Shown: positions 21,018-31,914, numbered from the stretch's first letter. The stretch: 64,000 nt of DNA from Mesoplasma tabanidae (GCF_002804025.1 NZ_CP024969.1:124001-188000); one strand, 5' to 3'. Made by a program: numbers and translations. Notes: generated from the letters alone by a model not told the origin.

Positions 21018-21100
21018 GCATGTGTATTTTGTGTGCTCATTTACAACACACCGGTAAGGGTTGTTGATGAATGAAAAAATTATTAAAAATGGAGGTTACA
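21018..21100 (+). promoter_or_regulatory. Structured leader of the S10 operon
   Basis: GTGTG (21031-21035) can pair with CACAC (21047-21051). Alternatively ACAAC (21043-21047) can pair with GTTGT (21060-21064). The two stems share bases and exclude each other. S10 leaders are feedback targets of L4 in some bacteria; here that is only a suggestion. Confidence 0.4.
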
Positions 21101-21409
21101 ATGGCAGAACAAAAAATGAGAATAAAACTAAAAGGCTATGATCACGCAATTATCGATCAAAGTATTTTAAAAATTATTGAAGCTGCTGAAGGAACTGGGG
21201 CAAAGGTTAGAGGACCTATCCCATTACCAACAGATAAACAAGTGATTACCATCTTAAGAGCTGTTCACAAGTATAAAGACTCACGTGAACAATTCGAAAT
21301 GAGAACACACAAAAGATTATTAGAGATTTTAAATCCAACACCAACTACAATGGACGTATTAAAAAGAGTTCAATTACCAAGTGGTGTAGATATCGAAATC
21401 AAGTTATAA
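21101..21409 (+). CDS. rpsJ: 30S ribosomal protein S10
   Basis: Head protein of the 30S subunit (uS10) and, in other systems, the NusE transcription factor. It is 102 aa, the normal length, with the characteristic [15 protein letters not shown] start, the GPIPLPT loop and the THKRLLEI segment. GGAGG lies 5 bases before this ATG. An upstream in-frame ATG at 21071 has no ribosome site and would add ten residues foreign to the family. It is the first gene of the S10-spc-alpha string. Confidence 0.97.
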   Translation: MAEQKMRIKLKGYDHAIIDQSILKIIEAAEGTGAKVRGPIPLPTDKQVITILRAVHKYKDSREQFEMRTHKRLLEILNPTPTTMDVLKRVQLPSGVDIEIKL

Positions 21410-21472
21410 AAAAATACAAATACAAAATTAAGTAACGAAATATACATGATTATCAATTAGGAGGATAAAAAG

Positions 21473-22177
21473 ATGAAAGGAATCTTAGGACGTAAAGTTG
21501 AAATGACTCAAGTTTTTACAGCTAACGGGAAATTAGTACCAGTTACTGTAGTTGAAGTTCAACCAAACACTATCTTACAAGTTAAAACTCTTGACACAAA
21601 TGGTTACGTTGCTACTCAATTAGGAGTATTCGACAAAAGAGAAAACTTAGTAAACAAACCTGAATTAGGACAATTCAAAAAAGCTAACTCAGTTCCTAAG
21701 CGCTTCGTAAAAGAGATCAGAAACATGGAAGGGTTTGAAGTTGGATCAGTAATTTCAGCATCAGACATTTTCGAAACTGGTCAATACGTTGACGTTACAG
21801 GAATTTCAAAAGGAAAAGGATTTGCGGGAGCAATTAAAAGACATAACTACTCAAGAGGACCAATGGCTCACGGGTCAGGTTACCACCGTGGTATCGGTTC
21901 AATGGGAGCTATTATCAACCGTATTTTCAAATCTAAAAAAATGGCAGGTCACATGGGACATGTTAAACGTACAGTTCAAAACTTAGAGGTTATTGCAATC
22001 GATAACAACATTATGTTAGTTAAAGGTTCAATTCCAGGACCAAACAAAGGATTTGTTACAATCAAAGCCAATGTTAAAGGTTTATCAAACACACAAGCAG
22101 CAGAATTATTAGTAAGAAACGCACCAGTAGCTACTGAAGCACCAGTAGTTGAAGAAGCTGTTTCAACAGAAGAGTAA
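21473..22177 (+). CDS. rplC: 50S ribosomal protein L3
   Basis: Primary rRNA-binding protein (uL3) near the peptidyl transferase centre. It is 234 aa. The N terminus [15 protein letters not shown] and the central loop ([15 protein letters not shown]), which reaches the active site, are typical. After the conserved [15 protein letters not shown] region there is an added Ala/Val/Glu-rich tail of about 25 residues, absent from the usual 205-210-aa proteins. AGGAGG lies 7 bases before the ATG. Confidence 0.97.
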   Translation: MKGILGRKVEMTQVFTANGKLVPVTVVEVQPNTILQVKTLDTNGYVATQLGVFDKRENLVNKPELGQFKKANSVPKRFVKEIRNMEGFEVGSVISASDIFETGQYVDVTGISKGKGFAGAIKRHNYSRGPMAHGSGYHRGIGSMGAIINRIFKSKKMAGHMGHVKRTVQNLEVIAIDNNIMLVKGSIPGPNKGFVTIKANVKGLSNTQAAELLVRNAPVATEAPVVEEAVSTEE

Positions 22178-22189
22178 TAGGAGACAATT

Positions 22190-22816
22190 ATGGAATTAAA
22201 AGTATTAAACGTCCAAGGACAAGAAGTTAAAACAATTTCATTAAACGATAGTGTTTGAAATGTGGCACCACATAAACAAGCTATTTATGACACTGTTATT
22301 TCACAACAAGCTGCTTTAAGACAAGGAACTAAAAAAACTAAAACTCGTGCTGAAGTACGTGGTGGTGGTAAAAAACCTTGAAGACAAAAAGGAACTGGAC
22401 GTGCACGTCAAGGATCAATTAGAGCACCACACTGAAGAGGTGGAGGGGTTACTTTTGGTCCAACACCTGATATTAACTACAAGAAATCAGTAAACAAAAA
22501 AGTAAGAGCATTAGCATTTAAATCAGCATTATCAATTAAAGCTAGTGAACAAAATCTTGTAATCGTTGATAAATTTGATTTCGCTAAACCATCAACAAAA
22601 GAAATGATTAGCGTAATGAAAAATTTACAAATTGATGATCAAAAAACATTAATCATTACTAAAGAAAATGAAGAATTAGTAATTAAATCTTCAAGTAACA
22701 TTAAAGGGGTAAAAACTTTACCATCAATCAAATTAAACGTATTTGATATCTTAAATGCTACTAAATTAGTTATGACAGAAGAAGCTGCAATGGCTGTTGA
22801 GGGGGTATACGCATAA
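22190..22816 (+). CDS. rplD: 50S ribosomal protein L4
   Basis: uL4 lines the exit tunnel and in some bacteria represses its own S10 operon. It is 208 aa; three Trp codons are TGA (at about 22256, 22379 and 22433). The tunnel loop has the typical Arg/Gly-rich sequence ([23 protein letters not shown]). AGGAG lies 7 bases before the ATG. The stop overlaps the rplW start by one base. Confidence 0.97.
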
Positions 22817-23100
22817 TGCATTTAACAGAAGTAATTAAAAAACCTGTGTTAACTGAAAAATCATTTTTAGGTCACGCAAACGGTGTATATACTTTCTTAG
22901 TAGACAGAAGAGCTAATAAAGTTCAAATTAAAAAAACATTCGAAGAAATTTTTGAAGTAAAAGTTGAATCAGTAAGAACAATGAATTACGATGGAAAAGA
23001 AAAAAGAATGGGTAGATTTGTTGGAAAAACAAATAACTACAAAAAAGCAATCATCACTTTAAAAGATGGTGAAACATTAGATATTTTAAGCGATTTATAG
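22816..23100 (+). CDS. rplW: 50S ribosomal protein L23
   Basis: uL23, part of the tunnel exit platform where trigger factor and SRP dock. It is 94 aa with [13 protein letters not shown] at the start and [22 protein letters not shown]-like features in the middle ([12 protein letters not shown]). Start and the rplD stop overlap (TAATG), so translation is coupled. It is followed by a 66-base gap before rplB. Confidence 0.97.
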
Positions 23101-23166
23101 AAAAAACCTAGCCCATAGGCGACAAATATTATAAATCAAAAATAAAAAGCTATAGAAAGGGATATT

Positions 23167-24012
23167 ATGGCAATTAAAAAATATAAACCTACGACAAACG
23201 GTCGTAGAAATATGACTAGTATTGATTACAAGGCTACTTTAACAACAAGTACTCCTGAAAAATCATTATTAGCTGCTAAAAACTCTAAAGCCGGACGTAA
23301 CAACCGTGGTTTAATTACTACACGTCACAAAGGTGGAGGACATAAACAAAAATACAGAATTATTGACTTTAAACGTAATAAAAGAGATGTTGTTGGAACA
23401 ATCGCTACAATCGAGTACGATCCAAACAGAAACGCATTTATTTGTTTAGTTAATTACTTAGATGGAGAAAAACGTTACATCTTATTTGCAAAAGGAATGA
23501 CAGTTGGAATGAAAATTGTTGCTTCAGAACATGCAGATATTAAAGTTGGAAATGCTGCTCCATTAAAAAACATTCCTGAAGGGACATTAATTCACAACGT
23601 TGAATTAAAACCTGGAAAAGGTGGACAAATGGCTAGAAGTGCTGGAACATCAGTACAAATCTTAGGGAAAGATGATGACGGTAAGTATGTAACTTTACGT
23701 TTAACATCTGGAGAAGTAAGAAAAGTTTTAGCTGATTGTTACGCAACAATTGGAGAAGTTGGAAACGAAGAATACAACTTAGTTAATTGAGGAAAAGCTG
23801 GACGTAACCGTTGAAGAGGTATTCGTCCAACAGTTCGTGGTTCAGTAATGAACCCTAACGATCACCCACATGGGGGAGGGGAAGGGCGCACTCCAATCGG
23901 ACGTAAGAGCCCAGTTACTCCATGAGGTAAAAAAGCTCTTGGTGTTAAAACAAGAAACACTAAGAAACCATCAGAGAAACTTATTGTAAGAAAGCGTAAT
24001 GCTAAGAAATAG
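23167..24012 (+). CDS. rplB: 50S ribosomal protein L2
   Basis: uL2, needed for subunit joining and close to the peptidyl transferase centre. It is 281 aa; TGA Trp codons lie at 23788, 23812 and 23923. The C-terminal signature [27 protein letters not shown] contains the histidine that is conserved across bacteria. AAAGG precedes the ATG by about 8 bases. rpsS begins 18 bases downstream. Confidence 0.98.
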
Positions 24013-24030
24013 GGAAGGAGAATAGAAGAC

Positions 24031-24294
24031 ATGGCAAGATCATTAAAAAAAGGACCATTTGTAGACGAAAACTTATTTAAAAAAGCTGAAGTTGCAAAAG
24101 ATGGAGAAGTTATAAAAACTTGATCACGTAGATCAACTATTTTCCCTGAATTCATCGGTAAAACTTTCGGAGTATACAATGGTAAAGAATTTATTCCCGT
24201 GTACGTAACAGAAGATATGGTTGGGCACAAATTAGGAGAATTTGCCCCAACTCGTAAATTCGGTGGTCACGGAGACGACAAAGGTAAGAAATAG
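24031..24294 (+). CDS. rpsS: 30S ribosomal protein S19
   Basis: uS19, a head protein that contacts the A-site finger and S13. It is 87 aa, one TGA Trp codon, with the start [15 protein letters not shown] and the end [21 protein letters not shown] (two motifs diagnostic for the family). GGAAGGAG lies about 10 bases before the ATG. Confidence 0.97.
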
Positions 24295-24312
24295 AAGAGG
24301 TAGGATGACAAT

Positions 24313-24651
24313 ATGGAAGCAAAAGCTTATTTAAATATGATTCGTATCTCTCCTAGAAAAGTTAGATTAGTAGCAGATACAATCAGAAACAAACCAGTTG
24401 CAGCCGCAATTGCAACATTATACAACTTAGATAAAAGATCAGCTGAGCCAGTATTAAAATTATTAAACTCAGCAATCGCAAACGCAGTTAACAACAATGG
24501 AATGGACGCAGATAAATTATTTGTTAAATCAATTTTTGTTAACGAAGGACCAACTTTAAAACGTTTTAGACCAAGAGCTCATGGTAGAGCATATGAAATT
24601 TTAAAAAGAACATCACATATAACAATTATTGTTAGTGATGAAAGAATATAG
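24313..24651 (+). CDS. rplV: 50S ribosomal protein L22
   Basis: uL22, lines the exit tunnel next to L4. The 112 aa include the [18 protein letters not shown] opening and the long hairpin with [26 protein letters not shown]-like sequence at the C terminus ([12 protein letters not shown]). It lies between rpsS and rpsC, with no gaps beyond 19 bases. Confidence 0.97.
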   Translation: MEAKAYLNMIRISPRKVRLVADTIRNKPVAAAIATLYNLDKRSAEPVLKLLNSAIANAVNNNGMDADKLFVKSIFVNEGPTLKRFRPRAHGRAYEILKRTSHITIIVSDERI

Positions 24652-24669
24652 GAAGGACGAGAAGAATAT

Positions 24670-25395
24670 ATGGGACAAAAAGTATCACCTAATGTTTTAC
24701 GTTTAGGAATCGTTAGAGATTGAGAAGACACTTGATATGCTGAAAAAGAACAATATGTTAAATGATTAGATCAAGATATCAAAATCCGTGAAGGAGTTCT
24801 TAAATTATTAAAAGATGCAGCTGTATCAAAAATTAAAATTGAAAGAACAAATTCAAACATTACTTTAATCATCAGAACTGCTCGTCCAGCTATCGTGCTT
24901 GGTCAAGAAGGTAAAAATGTTTCAAATATCGCAACAGCAGTTCAAAAAATTGCTAAAGATAGAAACTTAAAAGTTGAAGTTAAAGTAATTGAAGTAAAAA
25001 ACCCTGATGCAGATGCAACATTAGTTGCAAGATGAATCGGAGAACAAATTACAAACCGTGCTTCATTTAGAACAGTTCAAAAATTAGCTATTAGAAAAGC
25101 TTTAAAAGCAGGAGTTAAAGGAATCAAAACTTCTGTAAGTGGACGTTTAGGTGGAGTTGAAATGGCTCGTACAGAAGGGTATATCGAAGGATCAGTACCT
25201 CTATCTACATTAAGAGCAGACATTGATTATGCTTTATATGAAGCTCCAACTACATATGGACAAATTGGTGTTAAAGTTTGAATTAATCATGGTGAAGTTA
25301 TCGGAGGTCAAAGCCAAAGAGTTTCTGAAAAAGCACCAATGAATAATGATAGAAGATTCAACAACAAAAACAACAACAGAGGGGGACGCAAATAA
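24670..25395 (+). CDS. rpsC: 30S ribosomal protein S3
   Basis: uS3, at the mRNA entry channel with helicase-like activity. It is 241 aa, with several TGA Trp codons. Start [20 protein letters not shown] domain with [13 protein letters not shown] (the GxxG loop reads GQEG here); C-terminal part [28 protein letters not shown]. The basic Asn-rich tail ([17 protein letters not shown]) is an added low-complexity end. The stop overlaps the rplP start. Confidence 0.97.
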
Positions 25396-25808
25396 TGTTA
25401 TTACCAAAAAGAACAAAATATCGTAAACCTCATAAAGTTAGTTTTAAAGGAAAAGCAAAAGGAGCTAAAACAATCAACTTTGGTGAATATGGACTAATGT
25501 CTCTTGATGGAGCATGAATCGATAACCGTCAAATTGAAGCAGCTCGTATTGCAATGACACGTTACATGAGACGTGATGGAAAAGTTTGAATGAGAATTTT
25601 CCCACACATTTCAATGTCAAAAAAACCTGCTGAAGTTAGAATGGGATCTGGAAAAGGGAACCCTGAAAAATGAGTAGCAGTTGTAAAAGAAGGAACAGTT
25701 ATGTTTGAAATTGCTGGAGTTAGTGAAGAAACTGCAAGAGAAGCTTTACGTCTTGCAATGCACAAATTACCAGTTCGTTGCAAATTCGTTAAAAGAGGTG
25801 AAGAATAA
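25395..25808 (+). CDS. rplP: 50S ribosomal protein L16
   Basis: uL16, organises the A-site tRNA region of 23S rRNA. It is 137 aa with [23 protein letters not shown] at the start and [23 protein letters not shown] in the middle, both standard. Two TAATG junctions (with rpsC before and rpmC after) make it part of a tightly coupled trio. Confidence 0.97.
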
Positions 25809-26227
25809 TGGCAAATAAATTAATGGATGAAATTAGAGCGCTTTCAGTAGAACAATTATTAGAAAGAAACGAAGCTAAAAAAGCTGAGTTATTCGCATTA
25901 AAATTCCAAGCTGCTGTTGGAAGTTTAGAACAAACACACCGTATTAAAGAAATTAAAAAAGAAATTGCAAGAATTCAATTAGTAATAGCTGAAAAAGCTA
26001 AAGCTGGTGAAGAAGTAAACAAAACTGTTAAAACAAACTATAACCAAGCTGTAACTGAAGCTGAAAAAGCTGGTAAAGAAGTTAGAGCAAAACAACGTAA
26101 AATGATCGAAGAATTACAAGCACAATATGAAAACAACGGTGCTGGTAATGATGACGCTATCGCAGAAGCTATGGCTAATGCAGTAGTTGAAGAACAAAAT
26201 GATGTAAACGAAGGAGAAACTAAATAA
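25808..26227 (+). CDS. rpmC: 50S ribosomal protein L29, extended form
   Basis: uL29, at the tunnel exit next to L23. The first 65 residues are a normal L29 ([51 protein letters not shown]). The protein then continues for about 75 more: a Lys/Glu-rich helix and a short acidic tail, giving 139 aa against the usual 60-70. The added part is in frame and ends in TAATG with rpsQ, so it is not an assembly artefact that I can see. The extension could add a surface at the exit site. Confidence 0.93.
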   Translation: MANKLMDEIRALSVEQLLERNEAKKAELFALKFQAAVGSLEQTHRIKEIKKEIARIQLVIAEKAKAGEEVNKTVKTNYNQAVTEAEKAGKEVRAKQRKMIEELQAQYENNGAGNDDAIAEAMANAVVEEQNDVNEGETK

Positions 26228-26484
26228 TGGAAAGAAATAGTAGAAGAATACTAGTTGGTAAAGTTGTATCTGACAAAATGGATAAAACAATTACTGTATT
26301 AGTTGAAACTTACAAAAACCACCCAATCTACAAAAAACGTGTTAAGTATTCTAAAAAATATAAAGCACACGACGAACAACAAGTTGCTAAAATAGGGGAC
26401 AAAGTTCAAATTATGGAAACACGTCCTTTATCAAAAACAAAAAACTTCAGATTAGTAAAAGTAGTAGAAAAAGCTGTTTTATAG
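26227..26484 (+). CDS. rpsQ: 30S ribosomal protein S17
   Basis: uS17, an early-binding 30S protein. It is 85 aa with [41 protein letters not shown] and the closing [22 protein letters not shown], both conserved. The start overlaps the rpmC stop by one base. Confidence 0.96.
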   Translation: MERNSRRILVGKVVSDKMDKTITVLVETYKNHPIYKKRVKYSKKYKAHDEQQVAKIGDKVQIMETRPLSKTKNFRLVKVVEKAVL

Positions 26485-26497
26485 GAGATAAAGAGAT

Positions 26498-26866
26498 ATG
26501 ATTCAAACATTATCAAAATTAAAAGTAGCAGATAACTCAGGTGCTAAAGAAGTTCGTGTTATTCGTAATTTAGGTGGATCAGTTAGAAAGTTTACAGGAA
26601 TTGGAGACATCATCGTTTGTTCAGTTCAATCAGCAACTCCAGGAGGAGCTGTTAAAAAAGGTCAAGTTGTTAAAGCTGTTATTGTTAGAACTACTAGAGA
26701 ATTAAAAAGAGAAGATGGTACATATATCCGTTTCTCAGAAAATGCTGTAGTAATTATTAAAGAAGATAAAACACCACGTGGAACTCGTATTTTCGGTCCA
26801 ATTGCACGTGAAATTAAAGAAGCTGGATTTGCAAAAATTGCATCTTTAGCTCCAGAAGTATTATAG
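26498..26866 (+). CDS. rplN: 50S ribosomal protein L14
   Basis: uL14, at the subunit interface and the docking site of the RsfS silencing factor. The 122 aa match family length exactly, starting [23 protein letters not shown] and containing [32 protein letters not shown] lies 10 bases before the ATG. Confidence 0.98.
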   Translation: MIQTLSKLKVADNSGAKEVRVIRNLGGSVRKFTGIGDIIVCSVQSATPGGAVKKGQVVKAVIVRTTRELKREDGTYIRFSENAVVIIKEDKTPRGTRIFGPIAREIKEAGFAKIASLAPEVL

Positions 26867-26879
26867 GAGGAACCAGAGA

Positions 26880-27209
26880 ATGAGCAAATCAAAAATCTTA
26901 GTAGGTGACGTGGTTAAAGTTATCGCTGGTTCACATAAAGGTGAATTAGGACCAATCACTTGAATATCAAAAGACAAAAAATGAGTATCAGTTCAAGGAA
27001 TTAACTCTTTAAAACATGTTAAACCTTCACAAACTGATTCAGAAGGTGGAATTAAAGAAGTTCCATCAAAAATTAATTTATCAAACGTAGCATTACAAGA
27101 TCCTAAAAATAAAGATGGTATTTCAAAAGTTGGATACCAAATTGAAGATGGTAAAAAGATTAGAATTGCTAAAAAATCTAATTCACCATTAAAAAAGGCA
27201 AGTAAATAA
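26880..27209 (+). CDS. rplX: 50S ribosomal protein L24
   Basis: uL24, one of the two assembly initiators of the 50S subunit. It is 109 aa, two TGA Trp codons. The KOW motif near the N terminus ([19 protein letters not shown]) and the [33 protein letters not shown] end are typical. AGGAGG lies 8 bases before the ATG. Confidence 0.96.
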
Positions 27210-27226
27210 GAAAGGGACATGAAGAA

Positions 27227-27769
27227 ATGAAATCAAGACTAGAAACTAGATATGCTGAACAAATTGCTCCTGAATTATTTAAAGAATTAGGATATAAATC
27301 AGTAATGCAAGTTCCAAAACTTACAAAAATCGTTATTAACATGGGAGTTGGAGAAGCTACAACTGATCCAAAAAAACTAGACTCAGCTGTTATTGAATTA
27401 GAACAATTGACTGGTCAAAAACCATTAGTAACAAAAGCAAAAAAATCATTAGCTGTATTTAAATTAAGAGAAGGAATGCCAATTGGTACAAAAGTAACTT
27501 TAAGAGGGAAAAAGATGTATGACTTCTTAGACCGTCTAACAAACGTTGCACTACCACGTGTGCGTGACTTCAGAGGTGTTCCAAAAACTTCATTTGATGG
27601 ATTTGGAAACTACACATTGGGAATTAAAGAACAAATTATTTTCCCAGAAATTGATTATGATAAAGTTCAAAAACTACGCGGAATGGATATCACAATTGTA
27701 ACTACTGCAAAAACAAACGAGGAAGCATACAAATTATTAGAAAAATTTGGAATGCCTTTCGCTAAATAA
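27227..27769 (+). CDS. rplE: 50S ribosomal protein L5
   Basis: uL5, binds 5S rRNA and contacts P-site tRNA. It is 180 aa, full length, with [21 protein letters not shown], the [15 protein letters not shown] segment and [19 protein letters not shown]. It sits between rplX and rpsN as in most bacteria. An AAAGGGA ribosome site lies before the start. Confidence 0.98.
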   Translation: MKSRLETRYAEQIAPELFKELGYKSVMQVPKLTKIVINMGVGEATTDPKKLDSAVIELEQLTGQKPLVTKAKKSLAVFKLREGMPIGTKVTLRGKKMYDFLDRLTNVALPRVRDFRGVPKTSFDGFGNYTLGIKEQIIFPEIDYDKVQKLRGMDITIVTTAKTNEEAYKLLEKFGMPFAK

Positions 27770-27788
27770 TAAAGGGGATTAGGAATAA

Positions 27789-27974
27789 ATGGCTAAAAAA
27801 TCATTAAAAGTTAAACAAGCTAAACACCAAAAGTTTGGCGTAAGAAACTACACTAGATGTAATAAATGTGGTAGACCACATGCTGTGCTTAAAAAATTTG
27901 GAATTTGTCGTCTATGCTTTAGAAAATATGCATATGAAGGTCAAATCCCAGGGATTAGAAAAGCTTCTTGATAA
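27789..27974 (+). CDS. rpsN: 30S ribosomal protein S14, zinc-binding form
   Basis: uS14 of the head of the 30S subunit. It is 61 aa, ending Trp (TGA at 27969) then TAA. Cys24, Cys27, Cys40 and Cys43 form a CxxC-12-CxxC zinc site, marking the short zinc-dependent type rather than the 90-aa zinc-free form. The penultimate codon is TGA, so the standard code would cut only one residue. Confidence 0.96.
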
Positions 27975-28005
27975 TAGGAAATAGAAAGAGTAAAGGAAAT
28001 AAAAA

Positions 28006-28395
28006 ATGACAACAGACGTAATCGCAGATATGTTAACTAGAATCCGAAATGCAAACCAAAGAATGTTAAAAACTGTTAACATTCCTTCATCAAAAATGAA
28101 ATTGGAAATTGCAAACATTTTAAAAGAAGAAGGATTCATTTCAAGCTTCACTGTTGAAGGTGAAATTAAAAAAACTATTACTATTGAATTAAAATATCAA
28201 GGAAAACAAAGAGTAATCTCAGGACTTAAAAAGATCTCTAAACCAGGTCTTAGAGTATATGCACCAGCAAACGAAATCCCACAAGTATTAAACGGTTTAG
28301 GAATTGCAATAGTTTCAACATCACAAGGAATCATGACAGGAAAACAAGCTCGTCTATCAAACATTGGTGGAGAAGTATTGGCTTTCGTCTGATAA
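28006..28395 (+). CDS. rpsH: 30S ribosomal protein S8
   Basis: uS8, binds the central domain of 16S rRNA and represses the spc operon in E. coli. It is 129 aa, ending Trp (TGA) TAA. It begins [17 protein letters not shown], and the conserved C-terminal signature [26 protein letters not shown] is complete. Confidence 0.97.
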
Positions 28396-28414
28396 TAGGA
28401 GGTAGAGGTAAAAT

Positions 28415-28957
28415 ATGTCACGTATAGGAAACAGAATTTTAACTATCCCTGCAGGTGTTGAAGTTAGTGTTGCATCAGACAACACAGTTACAGTAAAAGG
28501 GTCAAAGGGAACTTTAACTCAAAAATTCGCAGAAGTTATCACAATCAAAGTTGAAGGAACAAATCTTTCAACAACTAGAGCTAATGAAATTAAACATACA
28601 AAACAATTACACGGAACAACAAATTCATTATTACAAGGAATGTTAATAGGTGTAAGTGAAGGGTTCAAAAAAACTCTTGACATTAACGGGGTTGGATATA
28701 GAGCAGCTTTAGCTGGAAGCAAATTAAATCTTTCACTAGGATACTCACACCCAGTTGAATATACAATTCCAGAAGGAATTACAGTAGAATGTCCAAAACC
28801 AACTCAAATCATTATTTCAGGTATTGATAAACAAGTTGTAGGACAAGTTGCAGCAGAAATTAGATCATACAGAAGACCAGAACCTTATAAAGGTAAAGGA
28901 ATTAAGTACTCAGATGAAATCATTATTAGAAAAGAAGGGAAAGCAGCTGGTAAATAA
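28415..28957 (+). CDS. rplF: 50S ribosomal protein L6
   Basis: uL6, near the sarcin-ricin loop. The 180 aa form two repeated domains; start [17 protein letters not shown], end with the [28 protein letters not shown] signature. AGGAGG is 11 bases before the ATG. Confidence 0.97.
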   Translation: MSRIGNRILTIPAGVEVSVASDNTVTVKGSKGTLTQKFAEVITIKVEGTNLSTTRANEIKHTKQLHGTTNSLLQGMLIGVSEGFKKTLDINGVGYRAALAGSKLNLSLGYSHPVEYTIPEGITVECPKPTQIIISGIDKQVVGQVAAEIRSYRRPEPYKGKGIKYSDEIIIRKEGKAAGK

Positions 28958-28982
28958 TATCAGAGCTTAAGGTTATAGAATT

Positions 28983-29330
28983 ATGAAACATACTAAACAA
29001 GAAGCAAGAAAAAGAAGACATTACCGTGTTAGAAGTAAAGTTTCTGGAACTACTGCTAAACCAAGATTAAATGTTTTCAAATCAAATACTAATTTCTACG
29101 CACAAATCATTGACGATACTACTGGAACAACTTTAGTTTCAGCATCATCATTAAACTTGGGATTAAAATCAGGAAATATTGAAGCAGCTAAAAAAGTTGC
29201 AGCAGAAATCGCTAAATTAGCAATCGCAAAAAGCATTGTTGATGTAGTGTTTGACCGTGGTGGATACTTATACCATGGTAAAGTAAAAGCTTTTGCTGAA
29301 GCAGCAAGAGAAAACGGATTGAAATTCTAG
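28983..29330 (+). CDS. rplR: 50S ribosomal protein L18
   Basis: uL18, carries 5S rRNA into the 50S subunit. It is 115 aa with [25 protein letters not shown] and the closing [28 protein letters not shown], both standard. The upstream ribosome site is weak (AAGG 8 bases away). Confidence 0.97.
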   Translation: MKHTKQEARKRRHYRVRSKVSGTTAKPRLNVFKSNTNFYAQIIDDTTGTTLVSASSLNLGLKSGNIEAAKKVAAEIAKLAIAKSIVDVVFDRGGYLYHGKVKAFAEAARENGLKF

Positions 29331-29341
29331 AAAGGTAAAGA

Positions 29342-29971
29342 GTGAGAAATATGGAAAATAAAACAGAAGTAGTAGTAGCTGAAAACGCTAACAATCAAAC
29401 TCAACCTGAAAGAAAAAAGTTTGATAGAAAACCAAACCGTCGTCCTCAAGGACCAAAACAATTCCAAAAAGATGATTTTGAAGAAAAAGTAGTAACAATT
29501 AGACGTGTTACTAAAGTTACAAAAGGTGGACGTCATTTTAGATTCGCAGCAGTTGTTGTTGTTGGAGATAAAAAGGGTCAAGTTGGTTTAGGAACAGGAA
29601 AAGCAAACGAAGTTCCTGAAGCAATTAAAAAAGCTGTTAAAGAAGCTAAAAAGAACTTAATTAGAGTTCCTTTAAGAGGAACAACTGTTCCTCATGAAGT
29701 GATCGGTCACTTTGGTGCAGGTCAAGTTCTAATTAAACCAGCTAAACCTGGTACTGGAGTTATTGCCGGTGGACCAGCTCGTGCTGTTATTGAATTAGCA
29801 GGTATTGCAGACGTTTATGCTAAATCATTAGGTAGAAATAATCCAATTAACATGATTAGAGCTACAATCGATGGTTTATCATCAATGCATACAGCTAAAA
29901 AAGTAAATGACTTAAGATTTGGAAAACCAGTTGTTAAAACTGAAAAACCAAAAGTAGAAGAAACTAAATAG
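29342..29971 (+). CDS. rpsE: 30S ribosomal protein S5
   Basis: uS5, at the mRNA entry site and important for accuracy. The core from about residue 45 has [49 protein letters not shown], then [20 protein letters not shown] charged, Asn/Pro/Gln-rich N-terminal extension of about 40 residues and a Lys-rich tail make it 209 aa against about 165. GTG at 29342 is used because AAAGG lies 6 bases before it; ATG at 29351 (206 aa) is 15 bases from that site and remains possible. rpmD does not follow, although this is its usual place. Confidence 0.93.
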   Translation: MRNMENKTEVVVAENANNQTQPERKKFDRKPNRRPQGPKQFQKDDFEEKVVTIRRVTKVTKGGRHFRFAAVVVVGDKKGQVGLGTGKANEVPEAIKKAVKEAKKNLIRVPLRGTTVPHEVIGHFGAGQVLIKPAKPGTGVIAGGPARAVIELAGIADVYAKSLGRNNPINMIRATIDGLSSMHTAKKVNDLRFGKPVVKTEKPKVEETK

Positions 29972-29989
29972 GAAAGGAGCATACAAATT

Positions 29990-30427
29990 ATGAAATTACA
30001 TGAATTAAAATATACTGAAGGTAGCAAAAAAGATGTTACTAGAGTAGGTAGAGGTATGGCTTCTGGAAAAGGTAAAACTTCTACAAGAGGTCACAAAGGA
30101 CAAAACTCACGTTCAGGTGGGGGAGTTCGTGTAGGATTCGAAGGGGGACAAACTCCTTTATACAGAAGACTACCAAAAATTGGATTTACTTCTCCAAACC
30201 AAAAAGAATACGTTATTCTAAATCTTTCAGACTTAGAAAGATTGAATTTAGCATTAGTTGATCACAAGACATTAGTTGAACAAAAAGTTATCAAAAACGA
30301 AAAACAATTAGTAAAAGTTTTAGGTAATGGTTCAATTACTTCAGCAATTAATGTAAAATTAAACAAAGTTTCAAAATCAGCTCAAGCTGAAATTGAAAAA
30401 CTTGGAGGAAAAGTAGAGGTGATTTAA
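29990..30427 (+). CDS. rplO: 50S ribosomal protein L15
   Basis: uL15, a late-assembly 50S protein. It is 145 aa with [66 protein letters not shown], the glycine/arginine-rich N-terminal arm typical of the family. AAAGGAG lies before the start. It is followed by secY after one base. Confidence 0.97.
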   Translation: MKLHELKYTEGSKKDVTRVGRGMASGKGKTSTRGHKGQNSRSGGGVRVGFEGGQTPLYRRLPKIGFTSPNQKEYVILNLSDLERLNLALVDHKTLVEQKVIKNEKQLVKVLGNGSITSAINVKLNKVSKSAQAEIEKLGGKVEVI

Positions 30428-30428
30428 T

Positions 30429-31889
30429 ATGGCAAAAAAGTTCGCTAAAAAAAGCAAACAATATTCAGCCAAAAAATCACAAAGTAATAATAGCGATTTA
30501 AAAACTGGCAACTTCTTTATTAAAAATAAAGATATTCTAGGTAGAATCGCTTTTACTTTATTATTATTAGTGATTATTAGAATTGGGGTATATATAACAG
30601 TGCCTGGTATCAGATTAACTTCTGACTATCAAAATGCTATTAACAATTCACAGTTCTTTCAATTACTTTCAACTTTAGGGGGAGGTACTATTGGGAGATT
30701 CTCGATTTTAGCATTAGGAGTTTCGCCTTATATTACCGCTTCAATTATTGTGCAGTTGCTTTCAACTGATGTTGTTCCGATATTAACTAGATGAAATAAG
30801 TCTGGTGAAAGAGGAAGAAAAAAATTAGATAAATTAACAAAAGTATTAATGATACCTTTTGCTTTAATGCAAGGGATCGCAACTATATTTACGCTTCAGC
30901 AACAAGGTGTTATTGAACCAGGTTGATCAAGTGACAATGTATTAGCATCACCTGCATTTTACTATGTATTAGTTCCACTTGTTATGCTAGCTGGTTCATA
31001 CTTCATGTTATGAATAGCTGATCAAATAACAATCAAAGGTGTTGGTAATGGTATTTCAATAGTTATTTTTATTGGTATTATTGTTCAATTACCTAATCAA
31101 ATTAAAGCTACTTATGATTTTTGAATACCTTCAAATGAAAGCATAAATGTTTTCTTTGATGGAATAATTAAATTCTCAATTTATATGCTAGTTTTCTTTG
31201 TTGTTATATTTTCGGTTGTGCTTATGAATGAAGCAGAGCGTAAAGTACCAATTCAACAAACGGGTAGTGGTCTAATTGATTCAAAAGATCATACACCATA
31301 TTTACCATTGAAACTAAATAACGCTGGGGTTATACCAGTTATCTTTGCTTCAGCATTGATTTCTACTCCAATTACAATTGCACAAATCATTGATCCAACA
31401 GCTAGTACATCTACAGTTGACTCGGCAAATGCATTTGTAAGGTTTACCCAGCACTATTTATCATTTAATACTTGGTGAGGAATTGGAATATTTGCTGTAA
31501 TGATTGTATTATTTACTTTCTTATATGCGCAAGTTCAAATTAACCCTGAAAAAATAAGTGAAAACTTTCAAAAATCAGGAACATTTATACCAGGTATTAA
31601 ACCTGGTAAAGATACAACTAATTTCTTAAAGGGAACAATTAATCGATTATCTTTATTTGGAGCCGTATTCTTAGCTGCAATTGCTGCGTTACCATATGTA
31701 ATATCTAAATTGACTAATCTACCAAGTCAATTAGCCATTGGGGGAACTGGTCTTATTATTTGTATATCGGTTGCCATCCAAACAACTCAACAATTACAAG
31801 GAAGAATTACTCAACATAAATTTATTGAAAGCAAAAAACAAAACTTTACTGAAGAAGCCTCAACTAAATCTTCAACTCATATTTGATAA
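30429..31889 (+). CDS. secY: Preprotein translocase channel subunit SecY
   Basis: Central pore of the Sec secretion channel in the plasma membrane. It is 486 aa with about seven TGA Trp codons, the last one just before TAA. A Lys-rich start of about 30 residues precedes span 1. Family marks: GGGTIGRFSILALGVSPYITASIIVQLL (plug and span 2), RKVPIQQTG in the cytoplasmic loop, and the closing NLPSQLAIGGTGLIICISVAIQTTQQL. Ten membrane spans are expected. A terminator follows. Confidence 0.96.
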
Positions 31890-31912
31890 AAGACTCTTAA
31901 TGAGTCTTTTTT
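31888..31912 (+). terminator. Terminator after secY
   Basis: AAAAGACTC and GAGTCTTTT form a 9-bp stem with a TTAAT loop and more T downstream. It ends or dampens the S10-spc transcript before cdd. Confidence 0.85.
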
Positions 31913-31914
31913 GT

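Noticed and set aside
21071-21100. Upstream ATG as the start of rpsJ
   Set aside because: It has no ribosome site and adds ten residues not found in S10, while ATG 21101 has GGAGG at 5 bases.
23101-23166. CCTA/TAGG pair between rplW and rplB as a terminator
   Set aside because: Only 4 bp and no T-run; the ribosomal string should continue across it.
23862-24230. Open frame on the reverse strand through rplB/rpsS, and the similar ones opposite atpD, atpE, rplF, ecfA1 and gatB
   Set aside because: They are shadows of strongly conserved genes on the other strand, with no ribosome site and low-complexity translations.
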